From Cellulomonas xylanilytica (GTDB lineage: Bacteria; Actinomycetota; Actinomycetes; Actinomycetales; Cellulomonadaceae): DNA of 64,000 nt. The stretch is from positions 124,001 through 188,000 of the forward strand of contig NZ_BJUB01000007.1 in the NCBI RefSeq assembly GCF_007989805.1, written 5' to 3'. The position numbers and the translations under genes are program-made. The number at the start of each line of letters is the position of its first letter. The stretch's first letter is position 1. Positions 42,987 through 51,159 of this stretch are shown here, in pieces. Below the pieces are notes generated by a model that worked only from the letters and a program-made list of their open reading frames with translations, made no database searches and was not told the DNA's origin.

Positions 42987-43071
42987 CTGGGCTCCTCGTC
43001 CTGAAACCGCTGTACCGCTGACGCTAGTGCTGGACCCGACATCTCGGACCCCTCCGTGATGGGATGTCGGC

Positions 43072-44040
43072 ATGAAGCCGCCCGTCTACGCACCCGGTCA
43101 GTCCGGCTGGATCCGCGACCTCGGTCGCACCGGCCTGCAGGTCTCCGCCGTCTGTCTCGGCGGTGGGCCGCTCGGCAGCATGCCCGCGCTCTTCGGTCGC
43201 GACGTCCCCACCGACGAGGGCGTCGCCACGGTCCTGGCCGCGCTCGACAGCCCGATCCGCTTCGTCGACACCTCCAACGCGTACAGCGAGGGGGAGAGCG
43301 AGCGGCGCATCGGCGCGGCACTCGTCGAGGCCGGTGGCGTGCCGGAGGGCGTCGTCATCGCCACGAAGGTCGACCCGGCGGGGCGTGACTACTCCGCCGA
43401 CCGCGTGCGCGCGTCCGTCGCGGAGAGCCGCTCGCGGCTGGGCGTCGAGACGCTTCCCCTGGTGCACCTGCACGACCCGGAGTCGTTCGACTTCGCGGAG
43501 ATGTCGGCACCGGGCGGGCCGGTCGAGGCGCTGGTGAAGCTGCGCGAGGACGGCGAGGTCGGGGCGATCGGCCTGGCCGGCGGTCGCGTGCAGGAGATCG
43601 CGAAGTACCTGGACCTCGGCGTCTTCGACGTGCTGCTGGTGCACAACCGCTGGACGCTGGTCGACCGCAGCGCCGGTCCGCTGCTGGAGGAGGCCGTCCG
43701 GCAGGGCATGGGGATCCTCAACGCCGCGGTGTACGGCGGCGGCATCCTGGCGTTCCAGGCCGGCGGACCGACGACCTACGGCTACCGCCCCGCACCGCCC
43801 GAGACCCTCCAGGCGGTCGAGGCGATGCGCCGGGTGTGCTCGGACTTCCACACGGAGCTCGGCACGGCCGCCCTCCAGTTCTCCCTGCGGGACCCGCGGA
43901 TCGCGTCGACCATCGTCGGCATGAGCCGTCCGGGCCGCGTCGCGCGCACCCTCGACCTGGCGTCCGAGCCGCTGCCGGACGCGCTGTGGCCGGCGCTCGA
44001 GGCGCTGGTCCCGCCGTCGCACGTCTGGCTCGACGCGTGA
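43072..44040 (+). CDS. aldo/keto reductase (L-fucose/galactose dehydrogenase-like)
   Basis: 322 residues. RDLGRTGLQVSAVCLGGGPLG opening, tetrad Asp and Tyr in RFVDTSNAYSEGESE, Lys in VVIATKVDPAG and His in PLVHLHDPE. The layout resembles L-fucose and D-threo-aldose dehydrogenases. It overlaps the NAD-dependent epimerase/dehydratase gene by 4 bp, so the two probably act in one sugar-catabolic path. An 8-bp inverted repeat CCGACATC-N19-GATGTCGG (43036-43070) ends 1 nt before its ATG. Confidence 0.9.
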   Translation: MKPPVYAPGQSGWIRDLGRTGLQVSAVCLGGGPLGSMPALFGRDVPTDEGVATVLAALDSPIRFVDTSNAYSEGESERRIGAALVEAGGVPEGVVIATKVDPAGRDYSADRVRASVAESRSRLGVETLPLVHLHDPESFDFAEMSAPGGPVEALVKLREDGEVGAIGLAGGRVQEIAKYLDLGVFDVLLVHNRWTLVDRSAGPLLEEAVRQGMGILNAAVYGGGILAFQAGGPTTYGYRPAPPETLQAVEAMRRVCSDFHTELGTAALQFSLRDPRIASTIVGMSRPGRVARTLDLASEPLPDALWPALEALVPPSHVWLDA

Positions 44041-44894
44041 CCCGCGTCGTGGTGACCGGCGGCTCCGGCAAGCTCGGCCGCGCGGTCGTCGAGGACCTGG
44101 CGACGCACGGCTACGACGTGGTCAACGTCGACACGGCCCTGCCGCCCGCCGGTCAGCAGGCGGTGTTCAGCCGGGTCGACCTCACCGACCTGGGGCAGGT
44201 GACCGAGGCGCTCACCGGCATCGAGGACCGGTACGACGGCGTCGACGCGGTGGTCCACCTCGCGGCGGTCCCCGCGCCGGGCCTGCGCCCGAGCGGTGCG
44301 ACGTTCGCGAACAACGTCGTCGCCACCCACCACGTGTTCAGCGCCGCGCGCCGCGCGGGCATCCGGAACGTCGTCTGGGCGTCCAGCGAGACCGTCCTCG
44401 GGCTGCCCTTCGACACGCCCCCGCCCTACGTCCCCGTCGACGAGGAGTACGCCGTCCGCCCCGAGAGCACCTACTCGCTCGGCAAGGCGGTCGAGGAGGA
44501 GATGGCCCGGCACTTCACGCGCTGGGACCCGCAGCTCAAGCTCGTCGGGCTGCGGTTCTCCAACGTCATGGACGTCGCGGACTACGCCGCGTTCCCGTCC
44601 TTCGCCGACGACCCCCGCAGCCGGATCTGGAACCTCTGGGGCTACATCGACGCCCGCGACGGCGCGCTGGCCGTCCGCCTCGCGCTCGAGAGCGACCTGA
44701 CCGGGTTCGAGGCGTTCATCGTCGCGTCGCCGGACACGGTGCTGGAGCGCCCGTCCGCCGAGCTCGTCGCCGAGTACTTCCCGGACGTCCCGGTACGCCG
44801 CCCGATCGAGGGCCGCGAGACGCTGCTGTCCATCGACAAGGCCCGCCGCCTGCTCGGCTACGACCCGCAGCACTCCTGGCGCGACGAGGTCTGA
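44037..44894 (+). CDS. NAD-dependent epimerase/dehydratase family protein
   Basis: 285 residues, extended SDR. RVVVTGGSGKLGRAVVEDLATHGYDVVNVD is the NAD-binding Rossmann motif, VVHLAAVPAP follows, WASSETVLG holds the catalytic Ser and STYSLGKAVEEE the YxxxK-type pair. LGYDPQHSWRDEV ends it. Likely handles a sugar or nucleotide-sugar. GTG 44037 overlaps the AKR stop (GTGA). Converges with hipA at a 1-bp gap. Confidence 0.9.
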   Translation: MTRVVVTGGSGKLGRAVVEDLATHGYDVVNVDTALPPAGQQAVFSRVDLTDLGQVTEALTGIEDRYDGVDAVVHLAAVPAPGLRPSGATFANNVVATHHVFSAARRAGIRNVVWASSETVLGLPFDTPPPYVPVDEEYAVRPESTYSLGKAVEEEMARHFTRWDPQLKLVGLRFSNVMDVADYAAFPSFADDPRSRIWNLWGYIDARDGALAVRLALESDLTGFEAFIVASPDTVLERPSAELVAEYFPDVPVRRPIEGRETLLSIDKARRLLGYDPQHSWRDEV

Positions 44895-44895
44895 C

Positions 44896-46119
44896 CTAGC
44901 TCAACGGTGCGAGCAGAGCGAGGGCGCGGTCTCGGACCGCCTCGGCGACGGGGATCTCGACATCAGGATCGCCGAGCCGTTCCGCGCTGCGCACCAGAGC
45001 CAGCAACGTGTCTCTCACGACCGTCGTGGCGTTCTCCGCCGGAAGCCCCCAGCGCTTCCCCTCGGTGATCAAGTGCTCGGCGGTGACGTCGGGCAGGTAG
45101 ACCTGCTCGTTCACGGCATGGCCCGCGTGCCGTAGCCGGGGCGCGACGAGAAACACCGGCGCGACGTCGTACAGAGGCGTCATCGAGACGTTCGCGGACC
45201 GGCTGATGCGTACGGAGTAGTTCTTCGAGTGCGCGTCACCGTTGCCGATCGCGGCGTTGAACGTCACCTGTGCGAGGAGCTCCGACCGGAACGCGCCAGG
45301 GTCGAGCGCTTCGGGCGCCGCGCGAGCCGCGAGTGCTGCCAACCGGTGGTCGCCGGTGCTCGACTCGTACTTGTCCCGGGCGGCGAGGCCGAGCGCCTGC
45401 GTGAAGTCCTCCTGATGGGTGCGTCGACCGTCGCGACGGTCGAACCTCTCCACGACGAGCGCCTCCCGCCCTGCGAACGTCTGCAGGTCGGCACTCGCAG
45501 CTGGCAGCCCGGCGTCTGCGGCGAGCCGGAGCGCCCAGTGCTCGTACCGGATGATCTGCGGGACGACGACCTGCGTGCTGATCGGCTCGGGCTTGATGAG
45601 GTGCGTCGACATGGCACCCGCAGACGGCCACGCCCAGCCCTCGCCGGTCTGGGTGAGCAGCACCTTGTCCTGGATGCCGCCGAGGGACGCAGACACCTCC
45701 AGGCCGTCGCGGGCCTGGTGAGTGGGCAGGTCACGCACGATCTCGTCGACGTCGTCCTCCGTGAGCGGCGTGAGACGGCCGTTCCCGACCGAGTCGTCGC
45801 CGGTGGTGAACTGGATTGCGCCCGCGCACTCGCCTCCGATGCGCGCGAGCAGGGCGAACGCGTCACCCGGGCGGATCGAGTGCTCGCGCTCGAGGACCGC
45901 GCGCACGGTCCCCTCGGGCAGGAGGTTGTCGCAGAACCGTTCGAGAGCATCCCCCTGGACGCGCTTGTCCGTCAGGGGCAGCGACAGCGAGAGCGGCCGC
46001 GCGCCGAAGCCGTAGGTGCTCAGGGCGTCCTCCGTGAACCGCAGGCGCAGCCGCGCGGTGCGGAGCTGTTCCAGCTCGCCGACGACACGTCCGTACAGCC
46101 ACATGGTGAGGACCCTCAT
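44896..46119 (-). CDS. hipA: HipA-type Ser/Thr kinase toxin
   Basis: 407 residues. The couple_hipA N-terminal subdomain (residues 1-100, FCDNLLPEGTVRAVLE) precedes the kinase core. The glycine-rich ATP loop SLGGIQDKVLL lies near residues 140-150, catalytic GNGDAHSKNYS near 291-300 and the metal-binding Asp in LYDVAPVF near 316. HipA kinases phosphorylate glutamyl-tRNA synthetase or other targets and cause growth arrest. The start overlaps the hipB stop by 4 bp. Core catalytic residues appear intact, so the toxin is probably active. Confidence 0.92.
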   Translation of the reverse strand: MRVLTMWLYGRVVGELEQLRTARLRLRFTEDALSTYGFGARPLSLSLPLTDKRVQGDALERFCDNLLPEGTVRAVLEREHSIRPGDAFALLARIGGECAGAIQFTTGDDSVGNGRLTPLTEDDVDEIVRDLPTHQARDGLEVSASLGGIQDKVLLTQTGEGWAWPSAGAMSTHLIKPEPISTQVVVPQIIRYEHWALRLAADAGLPAASADLQTFAGREALVVERFDRRDGRRTHQEDFTQALGLAARDKYESSTGDHRLAALAARAAPEALDPGAFRSELLAQVTFNAAIGNGDAHSKNYSVRISRSANVSMTPLYDVAPVFLVAPRLRHAGHAVNEQVYLPDVTAEHLITEGKRWGLPAENATTVVRDTLLALVRSAERLGDPDVEIPVAEAVRDRALALLAPLS

Positions 46120-46388
46120 CGGGGCGGTTCCACCGTCACGGTCGAGCCCCGGGGCACCACCACCAGCTCATAGCCCTGGATGTCGAGCAGATGCATGAGC
46201 GTGTCCACCTGCGGGCTCGTGCCGCGCTCGAGCCGGGACAGGTGCGGGCGCGAGGAGCCCACCCGTCCCGCCAGCTCGCTCTGGCTGGTCCCCGCTCGCT
46301 GACGGATGGACTGGAGGGCGGCGCCCAGCGCCTGCTTGGTGCGGGCGCGGTACCAGCGCATCTGCGCAGATTCAACTGGGGGCTCCAT
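46116..46388 (-). CDS. hipB: HipB-type XRE antitoxin
   Basis: About 90 residues. HTH_3 domain: ALGAALQSIRQRAGTSQSELAGRVGSSRPHLSRLERGTSPQVDTLMHLLDIQGYELVVVPRG. The C-terminal ELVVVPR strand is typical of HipB. It binds HipA and represses the operon. Possible starts are ATG 46412, 46388 and 46361; 46388 has AGGA at moderate spacing. Whichever is right, the GATTCA boxes at 46369-46436 cover the start region, fitting autoregulation. Confidence 0.88.
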   Translation of the reverse strand: MEPPVESAQMRWYRARTKQALGAALQSIRQRAGTSQSELAGRVGSSRPHLSRLERGTSPQVDTLMHLLDIQGYELVVVPRGSTVTVEPPR

Positions 46389-46436
46389 GGCAATGAATCC
46401 TAACAGATTCATCTGACGGAGCGTGCACGATGAATC
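46369..46436. promoter_or_regulatory. two GATTCA-N19-TGAATC sites, candidate HipB operators
   Basis: GATTCA at 46369 and TGAATC at 46394, then GATTCA at 46406 and TGAATC at 46431. Both pairs have a 19-nt spacer and are offset by 37 bp. The inner boxes also form a tighter ATGAATC-N6-GATTCAT palindrome (46393-46412). They span the hipB start region. Confidence 0.65.
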
Positions 46437-46545
46437 TGAGGAGATGCGGTCCGGATGCCTGTCCGAGCACCTCACCCGGCACCGGCGGTATCAGGAACGG
46501 CGTCGAGGGCCCTTCTCGGGCACACCTCGACCACAGGAGCCCCTG

Positions 46546-47577
46546 ATGAGCACCGCCGTCCCGTTCGCGTTCCTCGTCCACCCGCGTGCGCGGATCGCGG
46601 AGGACCTGGCCCGCGCGTGGCGTCCGCTCGGTCGGCTGCCGGAGGCCCTGCTGGACTCGGCGGTCCGACGGCTGCCGCTCCCGTCGTACGACATGGCGCG
46701 CGTGCACCTGGACTCGGCACCGGTCGGCCACGTGCTGCTCGTCCCGTTCGGTGCCAAGCACTTGCTGTCCGAACCGCACGAGGGCCGGGTGCGCGTCGGC
46801 CGGGCGATCGACCACGCGGTGCGGCTGGGCGCGGGCGTCGTCGGGCTCGGGGCGCTGACCGCGACGGTCACCGCGGGCGGCCAGACGCTGCGCGGTCGCT
46901 CCGACATCGGCGTCACCAACGGCAACGCCTACACGGCGGCCATCGTCGAGGACCAGCTCCTGGACCTGCTGGCGGACCTGCCGGACCGCCGGGTGGCCGT
47001 CGTCGGCGCCACGGGCTCGGTGGGCACCACGCTGGTCCGCCTGCTCGCGCGGTCCGGCGCGGCCGACTCCCTGCTGCTCGTGGCGCGCGGACGGGCCAAG
47101 CTCGACGCGCTCGCCGCCGAGGTGGACCGACGCGTGCCCACGACCACCTCCACCGACATGCACGACGTGCGCGGCTGCGACGCGGTGGTGCTGCTGACCG
47201 CGTCGGCCGACGCGCTGCTCGGCGCCGAGCACCTGGCACCCGGCGCGCGCGTGCTGGACGCGACGCAGCCCCGCAACACCTCGCCCGACCTGGCGCTGGC
47301 CCGGCCGGACGTCACGGTCGTCGACGGCGGGGTGGTCCAGGTGCCCGGCATGCAGCTGCGCGGCGGCGACATCGGCCTGCCGCGCGGGCAGGCGTACGCG
47401 TGCTTCGCGGAGACGTTCCTGCTCGGGCTCGCCGGCCACGTCGGGCACTTCTCGACGGGCGTCCCGACCCTCGACCACGTGGCGCACATCCGCGGGCTGG
47501 CCGACCGCTTCGCGCACCACGGGTTCCGGGCCGCCGCACCGGCGAGCTTCGGGCGGCCCCTGGTGGGTGCACGGTGA
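46546..47577 (+). CDS. acyl-ACP-reductase-like / shikimate-dehydrogenase-fold NAD(P) protein
   Basis: 343 residues. The middle VGLGALTATVTAGG and GVTNGNAYTAAIVEDQ, the Rossmann VAVVGATGSVGTTLVRLLA, and the end GDIGLPRGQAYACFAETFLLGL line up with cyanobacterial long-chain acyl-[ACP] reductase (AAR). Cys286 sits in the same ACxAE context as the AAR thioester cysteine. It would reduce a fatty thioester to an aldehyde or an analogous reaction; this is inferred. ACAGGAG precedes ATG 46546. Overlaps the NDH-2-like flavoprotein gene by 4 bp. Confidence 0.75.
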   Translation: MSTAVPFAFLVHPRARIAEDLARAWRPLGRLPEALLDSAVRRLPLPSYDMARVHLDSAPVGHVLLVPFGAKHLLSEPHEGRVRVGRAIDHAVRLGAGVVGLGALTATVTAGGQTLRGRSDIGVTNGNAYTAAIVEDQLLDLLADLPDRRVAVVGATGSVGTTLVRLLARSGAADSLLLVARGRAKLDALAAEVDRRVPTTTSTDMHDVRGCDAVVLLTASADALLGAEHLAPGARVLDATQPRNTSPDLALARPDVTVVDGGVVQVPGMQLRGGDIGLPRGQAYACFAETFLLGLAGHVGHFSTGVPTLDHVAHIRGLADRFAHHGFRAAAPASFGRPLVGAR

Positions 47578-48740
47578 AGCGCGTGGTCCTCCTCGGTGGC
47601 GGGTACGTGACGCTGCACGCGTACGGCGCGCTGGCCCGACGGCTGCGCGGCGAGCTGCGCCGGGGCGAGGTCGAGATCGTCGTCATCAGTGCCGACACCG
47701 TGCACAACTTCCACGGGTTCACCGGCGAGGTCGTCGCGGGTCTGCTCCCGATCGGCCTGACGCAGACGCCGCTCACCGAGGCGATGCCGAGGGCCCGCGT
47801 GCTGCACGCCCGCGTCACCCGGGTCGACCTGGTGACCCGGACGGTGCAGTTCGAGGGCGGCGAGCTCGCCTACGACGCGCTCGTCGTCGGCACCGGCGGA
47901 CGCGAGCCGCTCGACGGCGTCGACGGGCTCGACGGCACCGGGCTCACGCTGCGCGGACCCGGCGACCTGTCGGACCTGCTGCAGCGGGTGCGCGTCGTCG
48001 ACGGTCCGGTGGTGGTCGTCGGCGGCGGGCTCGCGGGGGTCGAGCTCGCCGCCGCGCTCGCGGCCCGGACGGCACCGGTCGTGCTGGTCCAGTCGGCCGA
48101 CCGCGTGGTGCCCGCGCTGCACACCGAGCAGCCGCGGCTGGCAGCCCGCTGCACCGCGGAGCTCGCCCGGCTCGGCGTGGACGTCCGCACCGGGGTCCGG
48201 GTCGCCTCGGTCGACGACGGCTCGGTCACGCTGTCCGACGGTTCCGTCGTGCGCACGCACGTCGTCCTGGCCACCACCGGTCAGCGTGCCGTCGCCCTGC
48301 CCGGCCTCGAGTCGCTGCCGCGCGACGAGCGCGGCCGGCTGGTGACCACGCGGGACCTGCTCGTCGCACCCGACGTCTGGTCCGCCGGAGACGCCGCGTC
48401 GGTCGCGCACCCGCGCACGGGCGTGCCCGTCACGGCGAACGCGCTGTGGGCGATCAAGGCCGGCGACCAGGTGGGCCGCAACGTCGCGCGGGCGGTGCAG
48501 GGGCGGGCCGGGCGGCCGTTCCGGTACCTCGGGCTCGGTCAGGCGGCGTCGTTCGGGGTCGGTCGCGGGGTCGCGGACCTGTACGGGATCCCGCTCACCG
48601 GGTGGGTCGCGTGGCTGATGCGGGTCGGGTTCTTCCTGCGGTTCATGCCGTCCCGGTCGCGCGCGCTGCAGGTCCCCGGTGAGCTCGTGCGCCGGTCCCG
48701 GGCCGGCCGGGCGCCGTCGCGGGTCGCCGTCCCGCGCTGA
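47574..48740 (+). CDS. NAD(P)/FAD-dependent oxidoreductase (NDH-2-like)
   Basis: 388 residues. FAD-binding VVLLGGGYVTLHAYGALARRL at the N-terminus, the second dinucleotide motif VVVVGGGLAGVELAAALA near residue 145, and the FAD end motif DVWSAGDAASV then TANALWAIKAGDQVGRNV. The C-terminal hydrophobic helix ending GWVAWLMRVGFFLRFMP suggests monotopic membrane attachment, as in type II NADH dehydrogenase. GTG 47574 overlaps the AAR-like stop (GTGA), so the two act together, perhaps as electron donor and reductase. Confidence 0.87.
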   Translation: MKRVVLLGGGYVTLHAYGALARRLRGELRRGEVEIVVISADTVHNFHGFTGEVVAGLLPIGLTQTPLTEAMPRARVLHARVTRVDLVTRTVQFEGGELAYDALVVGTGGREPLDGVDGLDGTGLTLRGPGDLSDLLQRVRVVDGPVVVVGGGLAGVELAAALAARTAPVVLVQSADRVVPALHTEQPRLAARCTAELARLGVDVRTGVRVASVDDGSVTLSDGSVVRTHVVLATTGQRAVALPGLESLPRDERGRLVTTRDLLVAPDVWSAGDAASVAHPRTGVPVTANALWAIKAGDQVGRNVARAVQGRAGRPFRYLGLGQAASFGVGRGVADLYGIPLTGWVAWLMRVGFFLRFMPSRSRALQVPGELVRRSRAGRAPSRVAVPR

Positions 48741-48814
48741 CCCGGGGGCGTGCTGGGCCGTGGCAGTCTGACGACTACGATCCTGCCTCGGGCCAGGACG
48801 AGTCGGAGGTGCCC

Positions 48815-51067
48815 ATGGCGGAGGCGGACGGGACGACGTTCCTCGCGCCCGGGGAACCGGTCGACCTCGACAACTGCGCCCGTGAGCCCATCCACGTACC
48901 CGGCAGCATCCAGCCGCGCGGGGTCTTCCTGGCGGTCACGGAGCCGGACCTGGTGGTCCGCCACGCGTCGCAGAACGTCCTCGAGCTCCTCGGGCACCCG
49001 GTCGACGACGTCCTGGGCCACCCCCTCGAGCGCGTGCTCGGAGAGGACGCCGCCGGGGCGATCAGCCATCACGTCCGCACCTGGGGCAACCTGCGCGCGC
49101 GCAACCCGCTGCTGGTCACGGTGGGTGGCGCGGAGACCGACGTGGTGCTGCACCGCATCCTCAGCGGGGACAGCACCCTGCTGGTCGTCGAGCTGGAGAC
49201 GGCGTCAGGACCGCGCCCGTTCTCGTTCCCGAACACGTACCAGGCGGTCCGTGGCGCGGTCGAGAAGATCAACCGCGCGCAGGACCTGGCGGAGCTCTAC
49301 GAGATCACCGCGCGCGAGGTCAGGACGCTCACCGGCTTCGACCGCGTGATGATCTACCGCTTCGACGAGGAGTACAACGGCGAGGTCGTCGCGGAGGCGA
49401 AGCGCCCCGACCTCAACCCGTTCCTGGGCCTGCACTACCCCGCGTCCGACATCCCGCCGCAGGCCCGCGCCCTCTACGAGAAGAACTGGGTGCGGCTCAT
49501 CTCCGACGTCGGGTACACCCCGTCGCGGATCGTGCCGGGTCTCGACGAGAGCACCGGCCTGCCGCTCGACCTCACGCACTCGATCCTGCGCAGCGTCTCG
49601 CCCATCCACCTGGAGTACCTGGGCAACATGGGCGTCGCCGCGTCCATGTCGCTCTCGCTGCTGCGCGACGGCAGGCTCTGGGGCCTCATCGCGTGCCACC
49701 ACTACTCCGGTCCGCACGTCCCCCCGTTCGGGGTGCGGGCCGCGGCCGAGTTCCTTGGGTCGTCCCTGTCGCTGCGCCTCGTGGCGCGCGTGGAGGAGGA
49801 CGAGCTCGAGGCCCGCATCCGTGCGACCCGCACGCTGGCGGCGCTGCTGGCCGCGAGCCGGGACCAGGACCGTGCGCTGGCGTCGGCGCTGGTGACCGGC
49901 GTGTCCGTGCTCGACCTCGTCCCCGCGCAGGGTGCGGTCGTGTCCTCCGACGGCGTGGTCGACTCCGTCGGGCGGGTGCCGGCCGATCCGACGGCCCTGC
50001 TCGCCTGGGTGGCGGAGCAGGACGCCGAGGTCGTCGTCCGCGACGCGCTCGCCGAGCAGGAGCCGGCGCTCGCGGCGGCCGTGCCGGAGGTCGCCGGCCT
50101 GCTCGCGCTGCGTCTGCCCGAGGGCCAGTCGGTCGTGTGGCTCCGGCACGAGGCCGTGCGCAACGTGGACTGGGGCGGCGACCCGCACAACAAGGCGATC
50201 GCGACGCAGGAGGGCGACGACGTGCGCCTCAGCCCGCGCAAGTCGTTCGCCCTGTGGCGGGAGACCGTCCGCGGGCGCAGCGAGGCGTGGACCGAGCCTC
50301 AGGTGCGCTCCGCCGAGGAGCTGCGCGCGCGGCTGCTCGAGGTGCTGCTGGAGCGGTCGCGGCTGCAGGTCCGGGCGGCGGAGACGGTGCAGCGCAGCCT
50401 GCTGCCGGCATCGGTCCCCGACCCCGAGGGCTGGTCCGTGCACGCGCGCTACGAGCCCGCCGCCGGCGGCCGGGTGGGCGGCGACTGGTACGACGCCCTC
50501 GAGCTCCCGGACGGGCGGCTGGCGGTCGTCGTGGGCGACGTCGCGGGGCACGGGCTGTCGGCCGCGGCAGCGATGGGCCAGGTGCGCAACGCGCTGCGGG
50601 CGTACCTGCTGCGGGGCGACTCCCCGGCGCAGGCGATCGCCTCCGTCGACCAGGTGGTCCGCTGGACGATGCCGTTCGAGATGGCGACCGTGGTCCTCGC
50701 GCTGGTGGACCTGGCCACGGGGGAGGTCGAGCTCTCCGCCGCGGGTCACCCGCGCCCCTTGCTCCTCGCGCCCGGAGGCGAGGCCGTGCTGCTCGAGGCG
50801 TCCGTCGACCGGCCGCTCGGCGCCGGGTCGGGCGAGCCGCCGACCACCACGCTCACGCTCCCCCCGGGCGGCGGGCTCGTGCTGTACAGCGACGGACTGG
50901 TGGACTCCCGCGAGACGACGCTGCGCGACGGGCTGCAGCGCCTGCGGGGCCAGTTCGACGGGACCGACGGGCACCCGGTCGACATCGACGACGTCCTGCG
51001 CGAGTGCCGCGACCCCGCCTCCGTGGACGACGTCACGCTGCTGCTGCTCTGCCGCGACGCGGACTGA
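48815..51067 (+). CDS. bacteriophytochrome with SpoIIE-type PP2C phosphatase output
   Basis: 750 residues. The PAS domain holds Cys21 in NCAREPIHVPGSIQPRG, the biliverdin-attaching Cys position of BphPs. The GAF domain has YPASDIPPQAR (Asp212) and the chromophore His265 in SPIHLEYLGNMG. The PHY domain carries the tongue motif PRKSF (474-478). The output, about 520-748, is a PP2C/SpoIIE phosphatase (GGDWYDALELPDGRLAVVVGDVAGHGLSAA, LVLYSDGLVDSR). It should be a red/far-red-controlled Ser/Thr phosphatase acting on an anti-anti-sigma-like protein. GGAGG precedes ATG 48815. Confidence 0.94.
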   Translation: MAEADGTTFLAPGEPVDLDNCAREPIHVPGSIQPRGVFLAVTEPDLVVRHASQNVLELLGHPVDDVLGHPLERVLGEDAAGAISHHVRTWGNLRARNPLLVTVGGAETDVVLHRILSGDSTLLVVELETASGPRPFSFPNTYQAVRGAVEKINRAQDLAELYEITAREVRTLTGFDRVMIYRFDEEYNGEVVAEAKRPDLNPFLGLHYPASDIPPQARALYEKNWVRLISDVGYTPSRIVPGLDESTGLPLDLTHSILRSVSPIHLEYLGNMGVAASMSLSLLRDGRLWGLIACHHYSGPHVPPFGVRAAAEFLGSSLSLRLVARVEEDELEARIRATRTLAALLAASRDQDRALASALVTGVSVLDLVPAQGAVVSSDGVVDSVGRVPADPTALLAWVAEQDAEVVVRDALAEQEPALAAAVPEVAGLLALRLPEGQSVVWLRHEAVRNVDWGGDPHNKAIATQEGDDVRLSPRKSFALWRETVRGRSEAWTEPQVRSAEELRARLLEVLLERSRLQVRAAETVQRSLLPASVPDPEGWSVHARYEPAAGGRVGGDWYDALELPDGRLAVVVGDVAGHGLSAAAAMGQVRNALRAYLLRGDSPAQAIASVDQVVRWTMPFEMATVVLALVDLATGEVELSAAGHPRPLLLAPGGEAVLLEASVDRPLGAGSGEPPTTTLTLPPGGGLVLYSDGLVDSRETTLRDGLQRLRGQFDGTDGHPVDIDDVLRECRDPASVDDVTLLLLCRDAD

Positions 51068-51078
51068 CCGGACGACGA

Positions 51079-51109
51079 CGGACGGTCGGGACCGCACTCC
51101 GACCGTCCG
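51079..51109. terminator. hairpin terminator 1 behind phytochrome gene
   Basis: CGGACGGTCGG (51079-51089) and CCGACCGTCCG (51099-51109), perfect 11-bp stem with a 9-nt loop, 11 bp after the stop. Confidence 0.8.
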
Positions 51110-51118
51110 CCGCCGTCC

Positions 51119-51147
51119 GCCCGGGGCCCCTCGGAAAGGCCCCGGGC
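51119..51147. terminator. hairpin terminator 2, ahead of convergent beta-helix gene end
   Basis: GCCCGGGGCC (51119-51128) and GGCCCCGGGC (51138-51147), perfect 10-bp stem. Probably terminates the minus-strand gene ending at 51160. Confidence 0.8.
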
Positions 51148-51159
51148 GACCGAGGGCCC

